Shown: positions 1 through 5,225 of the stretch, piece by piece
How positions within the stretch are numbered: position 1 is the stretch's first letter
How the letters are laid out: each line of letters opens with the position of its first letter
Assembly (NCBI GenBank): GCA_934247335.1
Contig: CAKQJJ010000116.1
Location: forward strand, 1 to 5,225
From: an uncultured Clostridia bacterium
GTDB lineage: Bacteria; Bacillota; Clostridia; Christensenellales; Pumilibacteraceae
DNA length: 5,225 bases
Reading direction: 5' to 3'
Program-made: the position numbers and the translations under genes
Notes under the pieces: model-generated
Databases searched by the model: none
What the model was told of the DNA's origin: nothing
Seen by the model: only the letters and a program-made list of their open reading frames with translations

Positions 1-10
1 TGCGGGGTCC

Positions 11-85
11 GGGACACAGTCGCAAGTGTCCCGGCGACTTTTTTGCTTCTTTTTTCTTCGCCTGAAAAAAGAAGATACTCCACAC
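11..85 (+). repeat. Left copy of inverted end repeat, hairpin-rich
   Basis: This segment matches the reverse complement of 5151-5225 at 70 of 75 positions. The first 65 bases differ only at 33-34 (GG here, AA in the other copy). Two stems are visible. GGGACAC (11-17) pairs with GTGTCCC (26-32) across an 8-nt loop, and an 11-bp T/A-rich stem pairs 46-56 with 64-74 across a 7-nt loop. A competing stem AGTCGC (18-23) with GCGACT (34-39) runs straight into six T (39-44), which resembles a rho-independent terminator for transcription entering from the left. No transposase is present. It could be a MITE-like or other interspersed intergenic repeat; its function is unknown. Confidence 0.85.
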
Positions 86-129
86 TAAAAACAAGTCGCA
101 AAAGCCTACTTTTAATGTGTAAAAACGGG

Positions 130-159
130 TGGACGAAAGTATGTTCTTCGTGGTATAAT
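130..159 (+). promoter_or_regulatory. Predicted sigma-A promoter (extended -10) for the rhamnosidase gene
   Basis: A perfect -10 hexamer TATAAT lies at 154-159. It is preceded by TGG (151-153), giving the extended -10 pattern TGnTATAAT. An upstream TGGACG (130-135) matches the -35 consensus at four of six positions with an 18-bp spacer. Transcription would start near 166, leaving a leader of about 36 nt before the ATG at 202. The leader can form a small CGAAT/ATTCG hairpin (174-178 with 185-189) just before the ribosome binding site. No operator is obvious. Confidence 0.75.
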
Positions 160-191
160 TGGATAAAACGATGCGAATTTGCGCATTCGAC

Positions 192-196
192 GGAGG
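192..196 (+). promoter_or_regulatory. Shine-Dalgarno site that fixes the rhamnosidase start at 202
   Basis: GGAGG lies 5 nt before the ATG at 202. The alternative upstream starts in the same frame (TTG at 43, ATG at 115) have no comparable site. They also lie upstream of the predicted promoter at 130-159, so they would not be in its transcript. Confidence 0.85.
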
Positions 197-201
197 CAAA
201 T

Positions 202-2121
202 ATGCAAAGCGGCGATTTTAATGTGGATAAAAAGGCGTTTACCTCAATATGGAACGGCGACACAAGTGCGCGCGATACGTACGTTGATTTTAAGGATAAT
301 TTTGCGGCGGATTGCGGCGAGCGAATATTCATCGAAATTTCGTGCGACAGCAACTATTCGGCGTACGTAAACGGCAAACTCGTAGCTTTTTCGGTGTGTT
401 CGGACTATCCGTTCGCCCGCGAATACGACAAAATCGACGTAACCGAATATTGCAAAGAAAACAACGAGTTGTTCGTCACGGTGTGGCATTACGGCGAAGA
501 CAGTCAGGTGTACATAAACGCCGACGCGTTTTTGGCGTACAAAGTTATTCAAGGCGGAAAAACACTTGCTTCGAGCGGCAAAAACACGCTCTCGCGCATA
601 AATCCGTTCTATAAAAACGGGTACTGCAAGAAAATCACCGTGCAGCTGGGGTACAGCTTTCTCTTCGACGCGAACGGCGACGATAACGCGCATTTTACGA
701 ACAGCGACGAGGCGGGCGAAGTTTTCGTAGCCGAAAGAAAACGCAAGCCGCTTGCTTTAATCGGTCGTGCAAGCCAAAATATTGAAAAAACCGACGGCGG
801 ATATCTTATCGATTTCGGGCGGGAAGTAGTTGGCTATCCCGATTTTTCGTTTACGAGCGCGGTAAAACAAAAACTCACCGTGTCGTACGGCGAGCATTTA
901 ACCGAAGACGGCAAAGTTCCGCGAATTATCGGCGACCGCGATTTCAGCGTGGAATACATCGCAAAACCCGGCAAAAACGAGTATTTCAACGCTTTTCGCC
1001 GCCTTGCATGCCGATATATGTTCGTGGAATGCGAAGAAGATATAAAAATAGATTATATCGGGCTTAACGAGGTCGTATACCCCGTCGAACAAAAGAAATT
1101 TACGCTTTCCGACGAGTTTTTGCAGAGAATTTACGACGCGGGAGTGCGTACTTTGCGCGCGTGCATGCACGAGCATTACGAGGACTGCCCGTGGCGCGAG
1201 CAGGCTTTGTACGCGCTGGACAGCCGCAATCAGATGCTGTGCGGCTACTATGCGTTTGCGGGCGGCGAATATCAGCGGTATAATCTCACGCTACTCGCCA
1301 AAAGTCTGGACGGCGGCTTACTGGCGATATGCGCCCCGAGCGGCGTTCGGCTGCCCATTCCGTTTTTCTCGCTTATGTTTTTCGTGCAGACGTACGAATA
1401 TGTTCTCCACACGGGCGACCGCAGTATTCTCGAAGAAGCGGGCGACACGCTTGCCGTGCTTTACAGAACCTTTTCCGAACGAGTAGACGAGAGCGGGCTT
1501 ATTCCGGTTTTTCCGTCGCCGTGCTGGAACTTTTACGAGTGGAGCGAGGGCAGTTCGGACTGCCGCAAAGACGAGCGGGGCAACGCCATCGAAAATCAAT
1601 ATGACCTTATATTAAACTGCGCCTACGTTTACGCGATGAGTGCATACGAAAGGTTGACGGGGCGAAAATCGGACGCCCGAAAGACTGTTCGCGCCATCGA
1701 AAAGACCTTTTTCGACAAGGAAAAAGGCATGTATAAACTGAACACGCTTGGGCAAAGTTATTCGCAGCTCGGAAACGCGTTTGCCTTGCTTATAGGGCTG
1801 GGCGACGACGCGCTTGCCGAAAAGACAGCCCGAGGGGAAGACATGGTGCCGATAACCTTGTCGATGAATACGTTTTTATACGACGCGCTTATCGCAAGAG
1901 GCGAAAATTGCCGTGATTTCATTGTGGACGACATAAAAAACAAGTACGGCAAAATGCTGTCGGGCACAACCGGAACGTTCTGGGAAACCGAACTCGGCGC
2001 GGCGGATTTCGGCGGAGCAGGCAGTCTTTGCCACGGCTGGTCGGCAATCCCCGTGTATTATTTGCAGTGTTTTTTCGGGAAAAAGCAGGAGAGGGATTTG
2101 CTTGACAAAACGAGAGAATGA
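202..2121 (+). CDS. GH78-type alpha-L-rhamnosidase, probably cytoplasmic
   Basis: This 639-residue protein probably removes terminal alpha-L-rhamnose from glycosides by an inverting mechanism. An N-terminal beta-sandwich (about 1-190) contains the carbohydrate-module-like stretch YVNGKLVAF. A rhamnosidase beta domain follows (about 195-290), with the family-typical DFGREVVGY (203-211) and YGEHL (229-233). The (alpha/alpha)6 barrel occupies about 300-620. In DCPWREQ (328-334), D328, E333 and D340 have the same spacing as D567, E572 and D579 of Bacillus RhaB, as I recall them. E595 in GTFWETE fits the second catalytic glutamate, and SLCHGWS (608-614) is also typical. There is no signal peptide. 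Only 44 residues follow E595, so the usual C-terminal beta-sandwich seems to be missing. The start is set by GGAGG at 192-196; the open frame back to 43 comes from the upstream repeat. The exact substrate is not determined. Confidence 0.9.
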   Translation: MQSGDFNVDKKAFTSIWNGDTSARDTYVDFKDNFAADCGERIFIEISCDSNYSAYVNGKLVAFSVCSDYPFAREYDKIDVTEYCKENNELFVTVWHYGEDSQVYINADAFLAYKVIQGGKTLASSGKNTLSRINPFYKNGYCKKITVQLGYSFLFDANGDDNAHFTNSDEAGEVFVAERKRKPLALIGRASQNIEKTDGGYLIDFGREVVGYPDFSFTSAVKQKLTVSYGEHLTEDGKVPRIIGDRDFSVEYIAKPGKNEYFNAFRRLACRYMFVECEEDIKIDYIGLNEVVYPVEQKKFTLSDEFLQRIYDAGVRTLRACMHEHYEDCPWREQALYALDSRNQMLCGYYAFAGGEYQRYNLTLLAKSLDGGLLAICAPSGVRLPIPFFSLMFFVQTYEYVLHTGDRSILEEAGDTLAVLYRTFSERVDESGLIPVFPSPCWNFYEWSEGSSDCRKDERGNAIENQYDLILNCAYVYAMSAYERLTGRKSDARKTVRAIEKTFFDKEKGMYKLNTLGQSYSQLGNAFALLIGLGDDALAEKTARGEDMVPITLSMNTFLYDALIARGENCRDFIVDDIKNKYGKMLSGTTGTFWETELGAADFGGAGSLCHGWSAIPVYYLQCFFGKKQERDLLDKTRE

Positions 2122-2131
2122 GCGGTATAAT
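2102..2131 (+). promoter_or_regulatory. Consensus sigma-A promoter for the lipoprotein gene, overlapping the rhamnosidase stop
   Basis: TTGACA (2102-2107) and TATAAT (2126-2131) are both perfect consensus hexamers separated by 18 bp. The -35 lies inside the last codons of the rhamnosidase gene and the spacer contains its TGA stop (2119-2121). Transcription would begin near 2138, giving a leader of about 43 nt. No terminator is visible between the two genes, so read-through from the upstream promoter is also possible. Confidence 0.85.
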
Positions 2132-2166
2132 ATTTATGATAATTACCCCGATTTAACGTTTTGGAA

Positions 2167-2172
2167 AAGGAG
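2167..2172 (+). promoter_or_regulatory. Shine-Dalgarno site of the lipoprotein gene
   Basis: AAGGAG sits 8 nt before the ATG at 2181. It supports the start that gives a complete signal peptide. Confidence 0.85.
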
Positions 2173-2180
2173 AATACGAT

Positions 2181-4751
2181 ATGAAAAAATCGGCAAAAAT
2201 CGTTCTGATCACAGCGTTTTGCGCATTGGCGCTTGCGTCGCTTTTTGCGCTCTCGGCGTGTGAGTGCCAACACGAGTGGAACGAATGGACGACAACGAAA
2301 GAAGCGACTTGCGAAACGGAAGGCGAAAAAACTCGTTCATGCGGTAAGTGCGGAGAGAGCGAAAAAGAAGCGTTGCCCGCACTCGGTCACGAAGAAACAA
2401 CCGACGACGTGGTCGAAGCGACTTGCACGAAAACGGGTTTGACCGCCGGTAAACATTGTTCTCGCTGCAAAAAAGCTCTCATAAAGCAGGAAGAAATTCC
2501 GGCGCTCGGACACGAAGAGGTCATAGATGTAGCGGCAGTGGAAGCCGCTTGCACGACTGCGGGTAAAACCGCCGCAATGCACTGCGATCGCTGTGGAGAA
2601 ATACTCTCCGTGCAAGAAGACGTACCGGCGCTCGGACACGAAGAAGTCGTTGACGCTGAAGCGGTCGAAGCCACTTGTACAGTCGCCGGTAAAACCGCAA
2701 AAACGCACTGCGCCCGCTGCGGAGAAATACTCTCGAATCAGGAAGAAGTGCCGGCACTCGGACATAAAAATAAAAACGGAAAATGTTTGAATTGCAATCA
2801 GGATATTGCCACGAAAGGATTGAAATATAAGGACGGCATAGAGGAAAATACTCTTATTGTTTTGGGTATCGGTACCGCAACGGATACCGACATTATAATT
2901 CCTTCCGTTTACGAAGGCAAAAAGGTTGTTGCGATAGGAAGCGGATGTTTTTGGCGCAACACGAACATTACTTCGGTAGACGTCCCCGACAGTGTAACGA
3001 GTATAATCGACAGGGCTTTTAGTGACTGCAGCGAACTTACGAGCGTGACTATTCCGGACAGCGTAACGAGTATAGGCAATAAAGCGTTCGACGGTTGCAC
3101 GAAACTTAAACAGCGTGAAAATGAAATATATTACGTTGGCGGTTGGGTAGTAGATGCGGACAGAGAGATAACGAAGGCTTCTGTGAAAGAAGGAACGCGC
3201 GGCATTGCCGATAATGCGTTCGACAGTTGCTATAGACTTACGAGCTTGACGTTGCCGAACAGCGTGACGAATATAGGACGTCACGCATTCTACGACTGCA
3301 GTAGTCTTACGGATTTATCGATTCCGAATAGTGTAACGAAAATAAGAGAAGGGGCTTTCTATATGTTCAGCGGACTGACGAACGTAATAATTCCCGGTAC
3401 TGTAACGAGTATAGGAGATAACGCTTTCGGATATTGCAGTAATCTTGAGAGCATAATAATTCCGGACAGCGTTACGAGCATAGGGGATGGTGCGTTCGAA
3501 TGCTGCAACAGACTTACGAGCGTAACCGTTTCGAAAAACGTAAAAAGCATAGGATACGAGACGTTCGGAAACTGCAACAGACTTACGAGCATAACCATTC
3601 CCGACGGCGTTACGAGCATAGGTCAAAGATCGTTCTATAATTGCAACAGTATGACGAGCATAATAATCCCGGATAGAGTAACGAGTATAGCGAGTGAAGC
3701 GTTCAAAAGTTGCAAAGAATTAACAAGTATAATCATTCCGAATAACGTAACGAGTATAGAAAACGAAGTGTTCATGCACTGCAAAAAACTTGCAAGCGTG
3801 ACCGTTCCCGATAAAGTGACGAGCATAGGGAAAAAGGCGTTCTACGGCTGCAGCGGACTGACTGGCGTAACCATAGGAAAAGGCGTGGTGAGCATAGGTA
3901 ACGAAGCGTTCGCGCATTGCGAAAAACTCGCGAGCGTAACCATTCCCGATAAAGTGACAAGCATAGGAGACAGCGCATTCCAAGCCTGCGGCGAACTTGC
4001 GAGCGTAAAAATAGGAAAAGGCGTCACGAGCATGGGAAGCAGCGTGTTCCAGGACTGCGACAAACTAATGCAGCGTGAAAACGGAATATACTACGTTGAC
4101 GGCTGGGTCGTCGGTTCGGATAAGGATATAACAACGGCTACTATAAAAGAAGGGACGCGCGCTATCGCAAATTATGCGTTTTCCAATCGCAGAGGAATGA
4201 CGAGCGCAGTCATTCCGGATAGCGTGGCGATTATAGGCAGAGGTGTGTTCAATTCCTGCCGCGGTCTTATTCGTATAGAAGTAGCGGATGAGAACATGTC
4301 ATTTAAGAGCGCCGACGGCAATATTTATACAAAGGACGGAAAAACGCTGATACATTATGCGGTGGGCAAAGCAGACAGTTCGTTTGCTATCCCCGACGGC
4401 GTGACGAATATAGGAGCAGGCGCGTTCGGCGGCTGCAGCGGATTGAATAGCGTAACCATCCCGGACAGTGTGACCGAAATAGGAAGCGAGGCGTTTTTGA
4501 AGTGCTACAGTTTGGATAACGTAATCATAGGAAGTAATATAACAACTATAAAAAGCGGTACGTTTAACGGTTGTAGGAGACTAATGAATGTAACCATTTC
4601 CGATAGTGTAACAAAGATAGAGATGTCGGCGTTCGGAGAATGTCATTGGCTGCAAGAAGTCAATTATACCGGAACAGAAGAGCAGTGGAATGAAATAGAA
4701 ATTGACTATGGTAATGATGATTTGCAAAAAGCAAGAATAAATTATATTTAA
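2181..4751 (+). CDS. Cell-surface lipoprotein with Cys-rich repeats and BspA-type leucine-rich repeats
   Basis: This is an 856-residue exported protein. Residues 1-27 form a signal peptide with a lipobox LSAC, so C27 is probably lipidated and the protein anchored to the outer face of the membrane. Residues 29-195 hold four Cys-rich repeats (ATC...CxxC...PALGH), followed by a partial one with C202 and C205. A BspA-like cap follows (about 214-260), with GIGTATDTDIIIPS. Residues 261-821 carry 18 standard 23-residue LRR_5 units of the type LTSVTIPDSVTSIGxxAFxxC, interrupted by islands at 307-350, 627-670 and 694-752. The C-terminal cap (822-856) has the BspA-type YTGTEEQWNEI. Relatives often act in adhesion or ligand binding, but the ligand here is unknown. 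There is no LPxTG or other wall anchor, which fits lipid anchoring. It has its own promoter and is followed by a terminator. Confidence 0.92.
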   Translation: MKKSAKIVLITAFCALALASLFALSACECQHEWNEWTTTKEATCETEGEKTRSCGKCGESEKEALPALGHEETTDDVVEATCTKTGLTAGKHCSRCKKALIKQEEIPALGHEEVIDVAAVEAACTTAGKTAAMHCDRCGEILSVQEDVPALGHEEVVDAEAVEATCTVAGKTAKTHCARCGEILSNQEEVPALGHKNKNGKCLNCNQDIATKGLKYKDGIEENTLIVLGIGTATDTDIIIPSVYEGKKVVAIGSGCFWRNTNITSVDVPDSVTSIIDRAFSDCSELTSVTIPDSVTSIGNKAFDGCTKLKQRENEIYYVGGWVVDADREITKASVKEGTRGIADNAFDSCYRLTSLTLPNSVTNIGRHAFYDCSSLTDLSIPNSVTKIREGAFYMFSGLTNVIIPGTVTSIGDNAFGYCSNLESIIIPDSVTSIGDGAFECCNRLTSVTVSKNVKSIGYETFGNCNRLTSITIPDGVTSIGQRSFYNCNSMTSIIIPDRVTSIASEAFKSCKELTSIIIPNNVTSIENEVFMHCKKLASVTVPDKVTSIGKKAFYGCSGLTGVTIGKGVVSIGNEAFAHCEKLASVTIPDKVTSIGDSAFQACGELASVKIGKGVTSMGSSVFQDCDKLMQRENGIYYVDGWVVGSDKDITTATIKEGTRAIANYAFSNRRGMTSAVIPDSVAIIGRGVFNSCRGLIRIEVADENMSFKSADGNIYTKDGKTLIHYAVGKADSSFAIPDGVTNIGAGAFGGCSGLNSVTIPDSVTEIGSEAFLKCYSLDNVIIGSNITTIKSGTFNGCRRLMNVTISDSVTKIEMSAFGECHWLQEVNYTGTEEQWNEIEIDYGNDDLQKARINYI
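2265..2765 (+). repeat. Four tandem ~126-bp units encoding Cys-rich ATC/CxxC/PALGH repeats
   Basis: Units lie at 2265-2390, 2391-2513, 2514-2639 and 2640-2765 (42, 41, 42 and 42 codons). Each encodes one Cys near ATC or AAC (C44, C82, C124, C166), a CxxC pair (C54/C57, C93/C96, C135/C138, C177/C180) and ends in PALGH. The last two units share 32 of 42 residues and long blocks of identical DNA, so they are the most recent duplication. A remnant CLNC (C202, C205) follows. The spacing resembles zinc-ribbon-like or disulfide-linked repeats; metal binding is not shown. Confidence 0.9.
2961..4643 (+). repeat. Array of 69-bp leucine-rich-repeat units with three islands
   Basis: There are 18 standard units of exactly 23 codons: two before island 1, twelve between islands 1 and 2, one between islands 2 and 3, and three after island 3. 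Most end in Cys; the fourth unit has Phe (F396) instead. Islands 1 (3099-3230) and 2 (4059-4190) are both 44 codons, share 27 of 44 residues and both contain QREN.IYYV.GWVV. Island 3 (4260-4436) carries a different insert with SADGNIYTKDGKTLIHYA. Islands of both kinds occur in BspA-like proteins. Confidence 0.9.
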
Positions 4752-4789
4752 TAAAACGGATTTTCGATAATTTCAAATAACGTAACGAT

Positions 4790-4823
4790 AAAAAGCACGG
4801 CGAGGGAATCGTCGTGCTTTTTT
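4790..4823 (+). terminator. Rho-independent terminator after the lipoprotein gene
   Basis: GCACGGCGA (4795-4803) pairs with TCGTCGTGC (4809-4817) through one G-U pair, around a GGGAA loop. Six T follow (4818-4823). The A tract before the stem (4790-4794) extends the pairing, so the structure could also terminate transcription from the other side. It begins 38 bp after the stop codon. Confidence 0.9.
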
Positions 4824-4867
4824 GTGTTAAGCGAGAGAAAATACCCCTCTCCGTTACGATAAATCGT

Positions 4868-4897
4868 GCCACCTCTCCCGGAGTGAGAGGCTTTAAA
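4868..4897 (+). repeat. Hairpin module A (GCCACCTC...GAGGCTTTAAA)
   Basis: CCTCTC (4872-4877) pairs with GAGAGG (4885-4890). The module begins GCCACCTC and ends GAGGCTTTAAA, exactly like module B at 5055-5088, but the loop region differs. A smaller hairpin, ACGAT/ATCGT (4856-4867), lies directly upstream. I associate such CCACCTC hairpins with abundant intergenic repeats of gut Clostridia; that is recollection, not a search result. Confidence 0.65.
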
Positions 4898-4942
4898 CGG
4901 CTCGGACAATCGAGGGCGAAAGTCTATACAATTAAAAAATGC

Positions 4943-5016
4943 GGAGACCACAGGTCTCCCCCCCCCCTGCGGGTTGAATAAGGCTGTGAGCACGGTAGGG
5001 GAGACCTGTGGTCTCC
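4943..5016. repeat. 19-bp perfect inverted repeat with palindromic arms
   Basis: GGAGACCACAGGTCTCCCC (4943-4961) is the exact reverse complement of 4998-5016, separated by 36 bp. Each arm alone is also a 7-bp palindrome: GGAGACC and GGTCTCC around ACA on the left, around TGT on the right. The structure can therefore be one long hairpin or two short ones. A run of ten C (4958-4967) begins inside the left arm. Function is unknown; it could be the core of a small non-autonomous element. Confidence 0.85.
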
Positions 5017-5054
5017 CTCCAAACGATCCCACCGTCTTCTCGCTAACGCTCGAA

Positions 5055-5088
5055 GCCACCTCCCTTGCATAGCAAAGGAGGCTTTAAA
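5055..5088 (+). repeat. Hairpin module B, direct-repeat relative of module A
   Basis: CCTCC (5059-5063) pairs with GGAGG (5077-5081), and TTGC (5065-5068) with GCAA (5072-5075), leaving one mismatch and a 3-nt loop. The boundary sequences GCCACCTC and GAGGCTTTAAA match module A at 4868-4897, while the interior has diverged. Confidence 0.7.
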
Positions 5089-5108
5089 AGAAGTCGTAAG
5101 TTGATGAC

Positions 5109-5158
5109 AAAACGAAAGTTTTCTCACTGTAGGGATAGGCGTCCCCGACTGTGTGAGA
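5109..5158. repeat. Pair of small hairpins beside the right end repeat
   Basis: AAAAC (5109-5113) pairs with GTTTT (5118-5122) around GAAA. TCTCAC (5122-5127) pairs with GTGAGA (5153-5158), enclosing an inner GGGA/TCCC stem (5132-5135 with 5142-5145). The outer right arm lies at the edge of the end repeat. The left end repeat has no counterpart to the inner part, so the right copy may be the fuller version of the element. Confidence 0.6.
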
Positions 5159-5225
5159 TATCTTCTTTTTTCAGGCGAAGAAAAAAGAAGCAAAAAAGTC
5201 GTTGGGACACTTGCGACTGTGTCCC
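5151..5225 (-). repeat. Right copy of inverted end repeat
   Basis: This is the reverse complement of 11-85 with 70 of 75 matches; differences are the AA/GG pair near the outer hairpin and three positions at 5154-5158. The same two hairpins are preserved (GGGACAC/GTGTCCC and the 11-bp T/A-rich stem). The window ends exactly at the outer edge of the repeat, so no flanking target duplication can be examined. Confidence 0.85.

Larger units (their letters stand above)
4824..5225. other. Gene-free mosaic of intergenic hairpin repeats
   Basis: I see no gene in this 402-bp stretch. Reverse-strand open frames at 4748-5059 and 4924-5193 run through inverted repeats, have no ribosome binding site I can identify and no family resemblance. 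The stretch holds at least five separate inverted repeats plus the right end repeat, some of them listed individually. It is probably an accumulation of small interspersed repeats. Confidence 0.75.

Noticed and set aside
43..201. Start of the rhamnosidase at TTG 43 or ATG 115
   Set aside because: Neither has a good ribosome binding site, both lie upstream of the TATAAT promoter at 154-159, and the added residues are repeat-derived. ATG 202 with GGAGG at 192 is far better.
2337..3284. Long open frame on the reverse strand opposite the lipoprotein gene
   Set aside because: It is antisense to the Cys-rich and leucine-rich repeats, has repetitive composition imposed by them and no recognisable domain or ribosome binding site.
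2961..4643. CRISPR-like array because of regularly spaced short repeats
   Set aside because: The 69-bp period corresponds to 23-codon leucine-rich repeats in one intact reading frame, and the spacers are not unique.
202..4751. A polysaccharide utilisation locus
   Set aside because: Only one glycosidase and one surface lipoprotein are present. There is no transporter, regulator or binding protein with a sugar-binding signature.
4924..5193. Reverse-strand open frame starting MLLFSSPEKRR
   Set aside because: It is translation of the end repeat, hairpin module B and the palindromic element. The same leading peptide arises from the left repeat copy, so this is repeat sequence and not a gene.
11..5225. 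Complete insertion sequence with terminal inverted repeats
   Set aside because: No transposase or recombinase is encoded, no target duplication can be seen, and the right repeat stops at the window edge, so assembly breakage explains the ends equally well.

Overview
The window looks like chromosomal DNA from an uncultured, probably gut-associated member of the Clostridia (Bacillota). The evidence is strong AGGAG-type ribosome binding sites, near-consensus sigma-A promoters with 18-bp spacers, a lipobox signal peptide, a BspA-type leucine-rich-repeat surface protein preceded by Cys-rich ATC/CxxC/PALGH repeats, and short hairpin-rich intergenic repeats of a kind I associate with gut clostridial genomes. 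The lineage is an inference; there is no rRNA or other phylogenetic marker here.

Layout, left to right. Positions 11-85 are a hairpin-rich repeat that returns in inverted orientation at 5151-5225 (70 of 75 positions match). Next come an extended -10 promoter (130-159) and a Shine-Dalgarno site driving a GH78-type alpha-L-rhamnosidase gene (202-2121). Its open frame runs back to a TTG at 43 only because the repeat happens to be open in that frame. A second, fully consensus promoter (2102-2131) overlaps the last codons and stop of the rhamnosidase gene and serves an 856-residue lipoprotein gene (2181-4751). That protein has a lipobox, four ~42-residue Cys-rich repeats, a BspA-like cap, 18 standard 23-residue leucine-rich repeats, three longer islands and a BspA-type C-terminal cap. 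A rho-independent terminator (4790-4823) closes the unit.

From 4824 to 5225 I see no credible gene. The stretch is a mosaic of inverted repeats: two related hairpin modules in direct orientation (4868-4897 and 5055-5088), a 19-bp perfect inverted repeat whose arms are each palindromic (4943-5016) beside a run of ten C, small hairpins at 5109-5158, and the right terminal repeat.

The two genes are co-directional and 59 bp apart with no visible terminator between them. The second could be transcribed both from its own promoter and by read-through. The rhamnosidase has no export signal and probably acts on imported rhamnosides in the cytoplasm. The lipoprotein is probably displayed on the cell surface for adhesion or ligand binding. 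No direct functional coupling is demonstrated. Because both window ends lie in the same repeat, the window may be an assembly contig that broke at repeats, so the mirrored ends alone do not prove a mobile element.
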